From assembly GCF_000244955.1 (NCBI RefSeq), contig NZ_CM001439.1, positions 4,200,643 through 4,264,642 of the forward strand: a stretch of DNA of 64,000 nucleotides, given 5' to 3'. The notes beneath the pieces were generated by a model that worked only from the letters and a program-made list of their open reading frames with translations, had not been told where the DNA came from and searched no databases. Below, one piece after another: positions 37,536 through 46,059 of this stretch. The stretch's first letter is position 1; every line of letters starts with the position of its first letter. Made by a program: the position numbers and the translations under genes. The DNA is from Saccharomonospora marina XMU15 (lineage in GTDB: Bacteria; Actinomycetota; Actinomycetes; Mycobacteriales; Pseudonocardiaceae).

Positions 37536-38188
37536 ACTGGGACTGGGACTACGCGCTGCGGTCGCTTCCCGTGCTGCTCGAGCACTTCGTGAAGTACACA
37601 TTGGTCGCGACGGTGCTGGGAACCGCACTCGCCGCCGTGCTCGGACTCGTGTTCGCCGTCATCAGGCGGCTGCGTGTTCCGGTGCTGGCACAGCTGACAA
37701 CGGCGTTCATCGAGTTCATCCGCAGCACGCCGCTGCTGATCCAGCTGTTCTTCCTGTTCTTCGCGCTGCCGAGCATGGGGGTCACGCTTTCCCCCATGAC
37801 CGCGGGCGTACTCGGCCTCGGCGTGCACTACGCGTGCTACTGCGCCGACGTCTACCGTGCCGGTATCGAGTCCGTCCCGGTCGGACAGTGGGAGGCGAGC
37901 GTGGCCCTGCAGCTTCCCGAGTACGCCACGTGGACGAAGGTGATCCTGCCGCAGGCGATCCGCAACGTACTGCCCGCGCTGGGCAACTACGCGATCGCGA
38001 TGTTCAAGGAGACACCGTTTCTGGCGCTGATCACGGTGCCGGAGCTGCTGCGCACGGCACGGACCCTCGGCAGCGACACCTACGAGTACCTGGAGCCGTT
38101 GACGCTGGCCGGGTTGATCTTCCTGGCCGCCAGCTACCCGACGGCGTTGCTGCTTCGCCGATTGGAGCGCCGGATGCACGCCCACTGA
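37532..38188 (+). CDS. Polar amino acid/ectoine-type ABC permease (EhuD-like), system 1
   Basis: 218 residues, overlapping the previous gene by 4 nt. [20 protein letters not shown] and the EAA loop [25 protein letters not shown]...[31 protein letters not shown] match the EhuD permease. It is clearly paralogous to the system 2 permease at 41506-42162 (both start NWxWD and share the FKETP segment). The gene ends inside a 22-bp inverted repeat that separates it from the convergent binding-protein gene. Confidence 0.8.
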   Translation: MNWDWDYALRSLPVLLEHFVKYTLVATVLGTALAAVLGLVFAVIRRLRVPVLAQLTTAFIEFIRSTPLLIQLFFLFFALPSMGVTLSPMTAGVLGLGVHYACYCADVYRAGIESVPVGQWEASVALQLPEYATWTKVILPQAIRNVLPALGNYAIAMFKETPFLALITVPELLRTARTLGSDTYEYLEPLTLAGLIFLAASYPTALLLRRLERRMHAH

Positions 38189-38242
38189 AGCGGCCGGTGG
38201 TGTCGGCGAAGCAGCGGACCTCGCCGACACCACCGCCGCTTC
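38187..38242. terminator. Long bidirectional terminator between convergent ABC genes
   Basis: A 22-bp stem (arms 38187-38209 and 38221-38242, one bulged C, 11-nt loop) fills the whole gap between the two stop codons. The symmetry suits termination from either side. Confidence 0.75.
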
Positions 38243-38244
38243 GC

Positions 38245-39147
38245 TCAGCCCTCGGTGGCGCAGAGTTCCTCCGTGGTGGCCTCCCTTGCCGCCTTGGCCT
38301 GGAAGCCCCACTTGTCCAGGATCTGCTGGAACTCGTCCGTCTGCTTGAACTTCTGCAGTTCGGCGTCGAACTTGGCGTGGAAGTCGGCATCGGACTTGCG
38401 GAACGCCGCTCCTGCACCGGTCTTGGGGAACGCGTCGAGCGGCGGGGTGATCTCGAAATCGCCACCCTGCTGCTCCTTCAACGCCTCCAGGCTCAACGTG
38501 GGCAGCAGGATCGCGTCCACTCGCTTGTCCCGCATGCCCTGCAGCGCGTCAGGAGCCCTTGGGTAGGTGGGCAGCTTCGCCTCGTCGACGCCCAGCGACT
38601 TCGCGGTCTTCAGCTCGAAGCTGCCCGCGAGTACGGCCACCGTGACGTCCTTGTTCTTCAGGTCCTCGACGGTGGTGAGGCCCTTCGGGTTGCCCTTGGG
38701 CACCGCGAACGACTCCGTGGACACGATGTCTGGCGATGCGTAGAGCACCTGGGCGCAACGGGTCTTGTTCATGAACAACCCGGCCGTGACGATGTCCCAT
38801 CTGTCGGCGTTCAGGCCGGGAATCATCGAGTCGTAGTCGGTCTGCACACCCTGGACATTGGTGATCCCCATCCGCTTCAGCACGGCCTTGGTCACGTCGG
38901 GCGAGGCGCCGGTGAGCTCACCGTTGGCTTCCAGCTTCGTGTACGGCGGCTCGTTGGCGACGGCGAGCCGCAACGGCTGGCCCGAGTCGACGCGCTGCTG
39001 CAGGCCCGCACCACCTTCCGGCTGCCCGGTTTCGGGGTCGGTCGTCTGGCACGCGGCGAGCAGTGACCCACCGCCGACCGCGGCCAGTCCCACGGCCGAG
39101 TACCGAAGCAGGGCCCGACGAGAGAAGGCGTTCCTCGGATCTGACAC
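38245..39147 (-). CDS. Ectoine/amino-acid binding lipoprotein (EhuB-like), system 1
   Basis: 300 residues, GTG with GGAG upstream. The N-terminus has a twin-arginine motif (FSRRALLRYS) and a lipobox (LLAAC), so it is probably a Tat-exported lipoprotein. The SBP_bac_3 core has LRLAVANEPPYTKLEANGELTGASPDVTKAVLKRMG, WDIVTAGLFMNKTRC and VDAILLPTLSLEAL, and ends TTEELCATEG. It resembles ectoine-binding EhuB. It is convergent to its likely permeases, an unusual layout suggesting a local inversion or independent control. Confidence 0.8.
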   Translation of the reverse strand: MSDPRNAFSRRALLRYSAVGLAAVGGGSLLAACQTTDPETGQPEGGAGLQQRVDSGQPLRLAVANEPPYTKLEANGELTGASPDVTKAVLKRMGITNVQGVQTDYDSMIPGLNADRWDIVTAGLFMNKTRCAQVLYASPDIVSTESFAVPKGNPKGLTTVEDLKNKDVTVAVLAGSFELKTAKSLGVDEAKLPTYPRAPDALQGMRDKRVDAILLPTLSLEALKEQQGGDFEITPPLDAFPKTGAGAAFRKSDADFHAKFDAELQKFKQTDEFQQILDKWGFQAKAAREATTEELCATEG

Positions 39148-39208
39148 GAAATACTCCGTTTCAGCAGACGGCAGTTCGGGAGACCCTAACCCAATCGAGT
39201 GGCTCAGG

Positions 39209-39214
39209 CAGAAT
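39209..39214 (+). promoter_or_regulatory. -10 box for a leaderless Nudix transcript
   Basis: CAGAAT ends 7 nt before the ATG at 39222; no Shine-Dalgarno sequence. Confidence 0.4.
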
Positions 39215-39221
39215 CGTCGGC

Positions 39222-39761
39222 ATGGAAACGCTCGACTCGCGAGAGGTCTACACGAACAACTGGATGACGGTTCGCGAGGACGCCATCCGCCGTCCCGACG
39301 GCTCCGACGGGATTTACGGGGTGGTGGACAAACCGGACTATGCGCTGGTCATACCGCTTGCAGGCGATCGGCTCCAGCTGGTGGAGCAATTCCGTTACCC
39401 GCTGGGCATCCGGCGCTGGGAATTCCCGCAGGGCACCGCTCCCGAACGCGCCGAGGCGACTCCTGCCGAACTGGCAGCACGGGAGCTGCGTGAGGAGACC
39501 GGGCTGTCAGCGGGCGGTCTGGTGCAGATCGGGCTGCTGGACGTCGCGCCCGGCCTTTCCAGCCAGCGAGGCAGGGTGTTTCTCGCCACGCAACTGGCGC
39601 AGGGGCAACCCCAACGCGAGCACGAGGAGCAGGACATGCGCACGGGGTGGTTCACAAGGCAACAATTCGAGCACATGGTTGCCGGTGGCGAGATCACCGA
39701 CGCACAATCCATCGCCGCCTACACGCTGTTGCTGTTGTGGGAGCGGCGCGAGCACCACTGA
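39222..39761 (+). CDS. Nudix hydrolase, ADP-ribose pyrophosphatase type
   Basis: 179 residues. DSREVYTNNWMTVREDAIRRPDG is the N-terminal swapped domain of ADP-ribose pyrophosphatases. The Nudix box is GTAPERAEATPAELAARELREETGL, one residue longer than canonical between the first Glu and the RE pair. EQDMRTGWFTRQQFEHM closes the domain. Probable substrates are ADP-ribose, NADH-type or sugar nucleotides. Divergent from the EhuB-like gene 74 bp away, and followed by a 3 x 11-bp repeat and repeat array 3. Confidence 0.88.
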   Translation: METLDSREVYTNNWMTVREDAIRRPDGSDGIYGVVDKPDYALVIPLAGDRLQLVEQFRYPLGIRRWEFPQGTAPERAEATPAELAARELREETGLSAGGLVQIGLLDVAPGLSSQRGRVFLATQLAQGQPQREHEEQDMRTGWFTRQQFEHMVAGGEITDAQSIAAYTLLLLWERREHH

Positions 39762-39763
39762 GA

Positions 39764-39796
39764 TGTCCCGCAGCTGTCCCGTAGCTGTCCCGTAGC
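39764..39796. repeat. 11-bp triplicated repeat abutting array 3
   Basis: Three head-to-tail copies of TGTCCCG(C/T)AGC at 39764, 39775 and 39786. The third runs directly into the first 21-bp unit. Confidence 0.85.
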
Positions 39797-39876
39797 GCAG
39801 GACTCGCGGGCAGGAACGTAGAACTCGCGGGCGTGACTGGGGGACTCGCGGGCAGCAGCGGGGGACTCGCGGGTCA
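39793..39876. repeat. 21-bp tandem repeat array 3 (4 units)
   Basis: Units at 39793, 39814, 39835 and 39856, core ACTCGCGGG, same orientation as array 2. The first two carry GCAG/GTAGA before the core and the last two GGGGG. The final three bases form the stop codon of the convergent enoyl-CoA hydratase gene. Confidence 0.9.
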
Positions 39877-40647
39877 GTCGGGCCAGTTGGGTTTGCGCTT
39901 CTCCAGGAAGGCGGCCATGCCCTCGCGCGCCCCTGGCAGTTGCGATGCCGAGGCCATCACCTCGACGGCGATGTCGTACGCGTCCTGTTCGGGCCGGTCG
40001 AGCTGGGCGTACAAGGTCTGCTTGCCCAGCGCCTTGGCGGCACGGCTGCCTCGGGTGGCACGGCCGAGCAACTCGGTGACCGCCGCGTCCAGGTCGGCGT
40101 CGGGTACCACGCGGTTAACCAGGCCCCACTCCAGCGCGGTCGCCGCGTCGATCGGGTCTCCGGTGAGCGCCAGCTCCATCAGCCGCTTGCGCCCGACCGC
40201 GCGGGCGACGGGCACGGCAGGCGTGTGGCAGAACCAGCCGCCCTTGCCACCCGGCAACGCGAAGCCTGCCGACTCGGCCGCCACGGCAAGGTCGCACGAG
40301 GCAACCAACTGGCAGCCCGCGGCCGTGGCCAGGCCGTGTACCCGGGCGATCACCACCTGCGGAACCGACTGGATCGTGCCCATCACGTCGGTGCACAGCC
40401 GCAGCAGCTCCCGCACCCCCATGAGGTCGCGCGAAGCCACGTCGGCGAAGTCGTGACCTGCTGAGAACACCGGGCCTGCCCCGGCCAGCACGATGCCGGT
40501 GGCGTCGGTCGCCCCCGCCTCCCGGAAGGCGGCGAGGAGTTCGCCGAGGTGCTCCTCCGAAAGAGAGTTGCGCCGGGCGGCCCGGTTCATCGTGATGGTG
40601 ACCGTGTCGCCGTCCCGCTTGAGAAGAACGTGCTCGTACTCGCCCAT
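39874..40647 (-). CDS. Enoyl-CoA hydratase/isomerase family protein
   Basis: 257 residues of crotonase fold. ITMNRAARRNSLSEEHLGELL is the N-terminal signature, IVLAGAGPVFSAGHDFADV the oxyanion-hole segment, and VHGLATAAGCQLVASCDLAVAAESAGFALPG the CoA-binding and active-site loop. The usual catalytic Glu pair is not obvious in the AAGCQ/LPGGKGG segments, so hydratase activity is uncertain; ECHDC3/EchA-like roles are possible. The reading frame closes on a stop codon supplied by repeat array 3. Confidence 0.87.
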   Translation of the reverse strand: MGEYEHVLLKRDGDTVTITMNRAARRNSLSEEHLGELLAAFREAGATDATGIVLAGAGPVFSAGHDFADVASRDLMGVRELLRLCTDVMGTIQSVPQVVIARVHGLATAAGCQLVASCDLAVAAESAGFALPGGKGGWFCHTPAVPVARAVGRKRLMELALTGDPIDAATALEWGLVNRVVPDADLDAAVTELLGRATRGSRAAKALGKQTLYAQLDRPEQDAYDIAVEVMASASQLPGAREGMAAFLEKRKPNWPD

Positions 40648-40683
40648 CCCCCGACGTTAGCCCGCGATGGGCGGCCTGCGGAA

Positions 40684-40715
40684 GCCTCCCACGGCCGACG
40701 CTCGCCGTGGGAGGC
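40684..40715. terminator. Terminator hairpin after the ehu-like operon
   Basis: A perfect 12-bp stem, GCCTCCCACGGC paired with GCCGTGGGAGGC, around an 8-nt loop, 7 bp beyond the stop of the ATPase gene. It also lies just upstream of the enoyl-CoA hydratase gene, where it may insulate the two. Confidence 0.7.
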
Positions 40716-40721
40716 GCGCTG

Positions 40722-41522
40722 TCACGCTCTGTCGAGCACCGCGTGCAGGAACGACCTGGTCCGCTCGTGATCGGGGTTGGTGAACAGCTTGTCCGGCGGA
40801 GCGTCCTCGATGACCTGGCCTTCGTCGAACATCATCACGCGGTCGGACACGTCCTGGGCGAACTGCATCTCGTGCGTGACGCACAGGAACGTGATGTCGG
40901 TGGTGCTCGCGATCTCCTTCAGCACACCGAGCACTCCCGCGACCAGTTCCGGGTCCAGCGCGGAGGTGACCTCGTCCAGCAACAACACCTCGGGCCGCAT
41001 CGCCAGCGCCCTGGCGATCGCGACCCGCTGCTGCTGCCCGCCGGACAGTTGCATCGGGTGGGCGTCGATCTTGTCGCTGAGCCCGACCATCTCCAGCAGT
41101 TCCTTGGCCCTGACCTCAGCCTCGTCCCTGGAAAGGCCGAGAGACCTGATCGGCGCCTCCGTGAGGTTGCGAAGCACGTTCATGTTCGGGAACAGGTTGA
41201 ACTGCTGGAACACCATCCCGATCCGCTTACGCACCTTGCGCAGGTGCTTCTCGTCGGCGGACACCAGTTTGCCCTTGCGTTCCATGTGGGTCAGGTACTC
41301 CTCACCCACCTGGATCGTGCCGCCGTTGACCCGTTCCAGGGTCATCAGCAGCCGCAGGATCGTTGTCTTGCCCGAGCCACTGGGACCGATCAGGGTCACG
41401 AACTCGCCCGGTCTGACCGTGAAGCTGAGTTCACGAAGTACGACGTGGTCACCGAACTTCTTGACCACTTGATCGAACCGGATCATCACATCGCTGACTG
41501 GTGGGCTAGGCGGTTCCGACAC
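40722..41522 (-). CDS. ehuA: ABC transporter ATPase (EhuA-like), system 2
   Basis: 266 residues, GTG start with GGAG upstream, overlapping the permease by 17 nt. Walker A is GPSGSGKT, the Q-loop VFQQFNLFPNMNVLRN, the signature LSGGQQQRVAIARALA, Walker B VLLLDEVTSALDPELV and the H-loop CVTHEMQFA. It is a polar-amino-acid/ectoine type ATPase. The only ATPase gene for either of the two permease sets here, so it may energise both. Confidence 0.88.
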   Translation of the reverse strand: MSEPPSPPVSDVMIRFDQVVKKFGDHVVLRELSFTVRPGEFVTLIGPSGSGKTTILRLLMTLERVNGGTIQVGEEYLTHMERKGKLVSADEKHLRKVRKRIGMVFQQFNLFPNMNVLRNLTEAPIRSLGLSRDEAEVRAKELLEMVGLSDKIDAHPMQLSGGQQQRVAIARALAMRPEVLLLDEVTSALDPELVAGVLGVLKEIASTTDITFLCVTHEMQFAQDVSDRVMMFDEGQVIEDAPPDKLFTNPDHERTRSFLHAVLDRA

Positions 41523-42162
41523 GGCGCTCCAACTTTCTGACCAAGATCGAGGCAGGATAGCTCACGGCAAGGAAGAACAGGCCCGCCAGTGTGATCGGCT
41601 CGGTGAAGCTGAACCTCTCACCACCGAACTCCTTGGCCTCGTTGAGCACGTCCAGCACACCGATCGCAAGCAACAACGGTGTTTCCTTGAACATCGAGAT
41701 CGTGTAGTTGCCGAGCGCGGGCAACACCCGGCGCACCGCCTGCGGCAGGATGATGTCCAACCAGGTGCGGCCCCTCGGCAGGTTCAGCGCCTTGGCCGCC
41801 TCCCACTGACCCTTGGGGATCGCTTCGATACCCGCCCGGTACACCTCGGACGCGTATGTGGAGTAGTGCACGCCCAGTGCCAGCACGCCGGTGAGGAACG
41901 GCGACCAGCGCACGTCCAGTGCGGGCTGCAGCACGTAGAAGAACACGAACACCTGGATCAGCAGCGGTGTGCTGCGGACGAACTCCACGAACAGAAACAC
42001 GGCCTGGCTCAACACCGGTATCCGACCCTGCCGGATCAGCGCGAACACCAGCCCCAGCCCGTAGGCCAGCAGCGACCCCAGCACGGTCAGTTCGAAGGTG
42101 ACGATGATGCCGTCGAGCAGGTACGGCAGCGATTCGAAGGCGACGTCCCAGTTCCAGTTCAC
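41506..42162 (-). CDS. ehuD: ABC permease (EhuD-like), system 2
   Basis: 218 residues from GTG 42162, overlapping the ehuC-like stop (GTGA). It starts NWNWDVAFESLPYLLDGI, parallel to the system 1 paralog. [21 protein letters not shown] and the EAA loop [49 protein letters not shown] give the HisM-type assignment. About five membrane helices. Works with the neighbouring permease as a heterodimer. Confidence 0.84.
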   Translation of the reverse strand: MNWNWDVAFESLPYLLDGIIVTFELTVLGSLLAYGLGLVFALIRQGRIPVLSQAVFLFVEFVRSTPLLIQVFVFFYVLQPALDVRWSPFLTGVLALGVHYSTYASEVYRAGIEAIPKGQWEAAKALNLPRGRTWLDIILPQAVRRVLPALGNYTISMFKETPLLLAIGVLDVLNEAKEFGGERFSFTEPITLAGLFFLAVSYPASILVRKLERRVGTA

Positions 42163-42875
42163 GAGGCGCCCCCTACCCCGGCCGCGGTCAACGCGGTCCG
42201 CTCACGCTTCGGCCTGCGACCCAACTTCCGGGCACCGGCCCGCTCCAGCGCCCGCATACCGAACGTGATGGCGACGGCGAGCAGCAGGTAGAACAGCAAT
42301 TCGACCGCGTAGATGCCCAGCAACTCGTTGTACGGCAGGGCTGGTCGCAGCAACTCACCTCGCTCGGTCATCTCACCGGCGGAGATGAAGTACAGCAAAG
42401 CCGTGCTCTTCAACAACTGGATGAACAGGTTGTTGAACGACGGCAGCGTCTCCACGACCGCCTGCGGCAGGATGACCCTCACCATTCGCTGCAGCGGGCT
42501 GAGGTTCAGTGCGATGGCGCTCTCGTGCTGTTCCTTCGGCACGGACTGCACCGCACCGCGCACGATCTCGGCACCGTAGGCACCGTGGTTGAGCCCGAGC
42601 ACCAGGATTCCCGCGAACAGCGGCACCAGCTGGATGCCCACCAGCAGCGGAAGCACGAAGAAGATCCAGAACAACTGGACCACTTCGGACGTTCCGCGAA
42701 AACCCTCCACATACACCCTGCTGATGAACCGCACCGTCCGGGACTTGGACAGCAGTGCCAGCCCGGCGGCGAAAGACAGCACGATGGTGAGGAGTATGCC
42801 CCCGATCGTGGCACTGACCGTGATCGGCAGACCCTGCAGGATAGAGGAGAAGACCAACCCCAGATTGTCGAACAC
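42159..42875 (-). CDS. ehuC: ABC permease (EhuC-like), system 2
   Basis: 238 residues, GTG with GGAGAA upstream, 12 bp after the binding-protein gene. VEGFRGTSEVVQLFWIFFVLPLLVG and the EAA loop [69 protein letters not shown] are typical of EhuC. A basic C-terminal tail (RKLGRRPKRERT) is cytoplasmic. Paralogous to 36816-37535. Confidence 0.84.
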   Translation of the reverse strand: MFDNLGLVFSSILQGLPITVSATIGGILLTIVLSFAAGLALLSKSRTVRFISRVYVEGFRGTSEVVQLFWIFFVLPLLVGIQLVPLFAGILVLGLNHGAYGAEIVRGAVQSVPKEQHESAIALNLSPLQRMVRVILPQAVVETLPSFNNLFIQLLKSTALLYFISAGEMTERGELLRPALPYNELLGIYAVELLFYLLLAVAITFGMRALERAGARKLGRRPKRERTALTAAGVGGAS

Positions 42876-42887
42876 TGTGCTTCTCCG

Positions 42888-43784
42888 CTAGGCGCTGCAG
42901 AGTTCCTCCGTTGTGAGATTGCCGGGTAGGTTCGCCTGGGTGAATCCGAACGGCTCGGCCAGTCGCAGCCACTCGCCACTCTCGTGCAGCCTTCGCAACT
43001 GGTCGTTGAACGTGGTACGCAACGACTCGTCGGCCTCGCGGAACACGAAGCCACCCGCGGAAATCACCGGCTGGCCGTTCTCGTCCTTGGCGTCGAAGCT
43101 TTCGGTGACCTCCACGCCCGCGTTCGGGTTCTGCTTGACGAGCCAGTTCAGCGAGATGTCGGTGAGTGCGGCGCAGTACACCCGGCCGTCGACGACCGAG
43201 CGCAGCATGCTGTCCTGAGTGTCCAGTGTCTGGATGTTGCCCTCCGGCACACCGGCCGCCTCGGCGTAACCCTTTTCCACCGCGGCCGAGAGCACGGCTA
43301 CGCGCACGTTCTTCTCGGCGATGTCATCGAAGTTGTTGACCTGCTGCGGGTTACCACTCGGAACCAGCAGCGCTGTCTTGGCGGTGTAGTCCGGAATGGA
43401 GAACGCGGCCTGACCGCAGCGCTCGGGCGTGATGAACATGCCCGCCGAGACCACGTCGAACTGGCCCGCGTTCAACGCCGGGATCAGCTGGTCGAAGGTG
43501 ACGACCTGGTTCTGCACCCCGTTGATGCCCATGTTCCTGAAGACGGCCCTCGCCACCTCGGGCGCCTCACCGGTCACCTTGCCGCTGGAATCGGCGAAGC
43601 CGTACGGCGCCTCGTTGGCGATACCGATCCGAATGGTGCCCGCCTGCCGGGCCTGTTCCAGCGTGTCGCCATCCCCGCCGGTGCTCTGGCAGGCCGAAAG
43701 CAGCGTTGGGCCGCCGAGGGCCACAGCCCCCATCGCGGCCGACCGCCGGAAGAAGTCCCGCCGCGTCCACTCACCGTGCGCCAT
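42888..43784 (-). CDS. ehuB: Ectoine/hydroxyectoine binding lipoprotein (EhuB-like), system 2
   Basis: 298 residues, ATG with a GGGGTG site upstream. A twin-arginine signal (TRRDFFRRSA) and lipobox (LLSAC) predict a Tat lipoprotein. The SBP_bac_3 domain shows IRIGIANEAPYGFADSSGKVTGEAPEVARAVFRNMG, FDVVSAGMFITPERC and QPVISAGGFVFREAD, ending NLTTEELCSA like its paralog at 38.2 kb. First gene of the complete ehuB-C-D-A order. Uptake of ectoines as osmolytes is the likely role; substrate identity is inference. Confidence 0.85.
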   Translation of the reverse strand: MAHGEWTRRDFFRRSAAMGAVALGGPTLLSACQSTGGDGDTLEQARQAGTIRIGIANEAPYGFADSSGKVTGEAPEVARAVFRNMGINGVQNQVVTFDQLIPALNAGQFDVVSAGMFITPERCGQAAFSIPDYTAKTALLVPSGNPQQVNNFDDIAEKNVRVAVLSAAVEKGYAEAAGVPEGNIQTLDTQDSMLRSVVDGRVYCAALTDISLNWLVKQNPNAGVEVTESFDAKDENGQPVISAGGFVFREADESLRTTFNDQLRRLHESGEWLRLAEPFGFTQANLPGNLTTEELCSA

Positions 43785-43862
43785 GATCGCACCCCTTTTC
43801 GATTGACGTGTTCGTCGGCTCGGCCGAAAGGTCGCGAAGCCGTCGGAAAGCCATAGTCACCG

Positions 43863-43891
43863 AACGTAGGCGGCGCGTCCAGTCGGGTCAA
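43863..43891 (-). promoter_or_regulatory. Promoter of the ehuBCDA-like operon
   Basis: Minus strand TTGACC (43891-43886), a 17-bp spacer and TACGTT (43868-43863). It lies about 80 nt upstream of the binding-protein start and well after the upstream mutase gene's stop, so the operon is independently transcribed. Confidence 0.65.
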
Positions 43892-43962
43892 AGGGAACGA
43901 AAAGACTCTCGACCGCCGTTACCAGAAAGAGATCAACAACTGCCGTCTGCTATGGAAGCACG

Positions 43963-45987
43963 TCAGCGCGCGGACAGTCCACGAGCTTCACGAACCACGG
44001 TGACGATCTCATCCATTATTTCGGTCAATCCGTAGTCCTTCGGCGTGAAGACCCGGGCGATGCCGCGTTCGCGCAGCGACACGGCGTCCTCGGTGGGAAT
44101 GATCCCGCCGACGATCACCGGGATGTCGCCCGCACCCGCGGCCGCGAGGCCGGAAACCACCTCGGGCACCACCTCCAGATGGGACCCGGACAGCACCGAA
44201 AGCCCGACCACGTGCACGCCCTCCTGCACCGCCGCGGCGACGATCTGCTCCGGAGTGAGGCGGATGCCTTGATAGACGACCTCGAACCCGGCGTCACGCG
44301 CCCTAACGGCGACCTGCTCGGCCCCGTTGGAGTGACCGTCGAGTCCGGGCTTGCCGACAAGGATGCGCAGCCGCTCACCGAGTTCTTCGCCGGTGGCCCG
44401 CACGCGCTGCCGTACACCGTCGAGATCCCGCGCACCCTCCCCCGAGGTGACCGCACCGGCCACACCGGTCGGCGCCCGATACTCCCCGAACACCTCACGC
44501 AGGGTGCTTGCCCATTCGCCCGTGGTTACTCCCGCCTTGGCGCACGCGATCGTCGCCTCGAACAGGTTGGCCGACGTACGCGCCACCGCGGACAACTCGG
44601 CCAACGCCGCGTGCACCGCGTCGTCGTCGCGCGTCTCGCGCCAGTGTCGCAGTGCCTCGACAGCCTGCTTCTCGGCTACCGGATCGGCGGTCTCGATGGC
44701 TTTCGCGCCCTCGGCCTGCAGCGGACTCGGCTCGGTCGACTCGAACCGGTTCACACCGACCAGCACCTGCTCACCCGACTCCACCCGACGCCGGTACTCG
44801 GCCAACGAGGTGACCAGTTGGGACTTCAGGTAGCCGCTCTCGACGGCCGCGACCGCCCCGCCCATCTCCTGCACGCGCGCGATCTCCTCCCGCGCACCGG
44901 CGACGATCTCGTCCACCTTGGATTCCACGACCCGCGAGCCGTCGAACAGGTCCTCGTACTCCAGCAGATCGGTCTCGAACGCGAGCACCTGCTGCATCCG
45001 CAGTGCCCACTGCTGATCCCATGGCCTCGGCAGGCCGAGCGCCTCGTTCCACGCGGGCAACTGGATCGCCCGGGCGCGGGCACCCCTCGACAGCGACACG
45101 GCCAGCATCTCCAGCACGATGCGCTGGACGTTGTTCTCCGGCTGCGCCTCGGTGAGTCCCAGCGAGTTGACCTGCACCCCGTACCGCAGCCGCCGCGCCT
45201 TGGGATCGGTGACGCCGTAGCGGTCACGGGTGATCTCGTCCCACAGCGAGGCGAAGGCGCGCATCTTGCACATCTCCTCGACGAACCGGACCCCGGCGTT
45301 GACGAAGAAGGAGATCCGGCCGACCACGCGAGCCATGTCGGCCTCGTCGACCTGACCCGAGTCGCGAACGGCGTCGAGCACGGCGATGGCGGTGCTGAGC
45401 GCGTAGGCCACTTCCTGCGTGGGCGTCGCCCCGGCCTCCTGCAGGTGGTAGCTACAGATGTTGATCGGGTTCCAGCGCGGCAGATTACGCACCGTCCACG
45501 CGATCACATCGGTCGTCAACCGAAGACTCGGCCCCGGAGGGAAGATGTAGGTTCCCCGGGACAGGTACTCCTTGATGACGTCGTTCTGCGTCGTGCCAGA
45601 GAGCTTGGGCAGCACCTGCTCGGGATCGACACCCTCCGCACGGGCCTGCTCCTCGGCGACCGTCACGTACAGCGCCAGCAGCCACATGGCGGGCGCGTTG
45701 ATGGTCATGGAGGTGTTGGCCTCGGCGAGCGGGATCCCGTCGAAGAGCCTGCGCATGTCGCCGATGTGGGCGATCGGCACACCCACCTTGCCGACCTCGC
45801 CCCTGGAGAGTTCGTGGTCGGGGTCGTAGCCGGTCTGCGTGGGCAGGTCGAAGGCCACCGAGAGTCCGGTCTGCCCCTTGGCGAGGTTGCGGCGGTACAA
45901 CTCGTTCGATGCCGCGGCGGAGGAATGGCCCGCATAGGTCCGCATCACCCATGGCCGGTCACGCTCGCGATCCGTCGGATAGGGCAC
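43963..45987 (-). CDS. ecm: Ethylmalonyl-CoA mutase (MeaA/Ecm), B12-dependent
   Basis: 674 residues from GTG 45987, with GAGGAGG upstream; an ATG 24 nt earlier lacks a site. RDRPWVMRTYAGHSSAAASNELYRRNLAKGQTGLSVAFDLPTQ-type sequence (about 20-64) begins the TIM barrel. The cobalamin domain has GKPGLDGHSNGAEQ with the lower-ligand His, GIRLTPEQIV and GLSVLSGSH. The DGHSNGAEQ form distinguishes MeaA from methylmalonyl-CoA mutase. It interconverts ethylmalonyl-CoA and methylsuccinyl-CoA for C2 assimilation or polyketide extender supply. Crotonyl-CoA reductase is not in the window. Confidence 0.92.
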   Translation of the reverse strand: MPYPTDRERDRPWVMRTYAGHSSAAASNELYRRNLAKGQTGLSVAFDLPTQTGYDPDHELSRGEVGKVGVPIAHIGDMRRLFDGIPLAEANTSMTINAPAMWLLALYVTVAEEQARAEGVDPEQVLPKLSGTTQNDVIKEYLSRGTYIFPPGPSLRLTTDVIAWTVRNLPRWNPINICSYHLQEAGATPTQEVAYALSTAIAVLDAVRDSGQVDEADMARVVGRISFFVNAGVRFVEEMCKMRAFASLWDEITRDRYGVTDPKARRLRYGVQVNSLGLTEAQPENNVQRIVLEMLAVSLSRGARARAIQLPAWNEALGLPRPWDQQWALRMQQVLAFETDLLEYEDLFDGSRVVESKVDEIVAGAREEIARVQEMGGAVAAVESGYLKSQLVTSLAEYRRRVESGEQVLVGVNRFESTEPSPLQAEGAKAIETADPVAEKQAVEALRHWRETRDDDAVHAALAELSAVARTSANLFEATIACAKAGVTTGEWASTLREVFGEYRAPTGVAGAVTSGEGARDLDGVRQRVRATGEELGERLRILVGKPGLDGHSNGAEQVAVRARDAGFEVVYQGIRLTPEQIVAAAVQEGVHVVGLSVLSGSHLEVVPEVVSGLAAAGAGDIPVIVGGIIPTEDAVSLRERGIARVFTPKDYGLTEIMDEIVTVVREARGLSAR

Positions 45988-46035
45988 GGCTACCTCCTCG
46001 TGGCGACCCATACAGGGTACTCATCGGTAACTTTG

Positions 46036-46050
46036 TGCGCACCGTGCGCA
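46036..46050. promoter_or_regulatory. Palindrome upstream of the mutase gene
   Basis: TGCGCAC-C-GTGCGCA, perfect 7-bp arms around one base, 49 bp upstream of the mutase start and 10 bp before repeat array 4. It could be an operator for the mutase or for the divergent LysE gene. Confidence 0.4.
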
Positions 46051-46059
46051 AGACCACTA

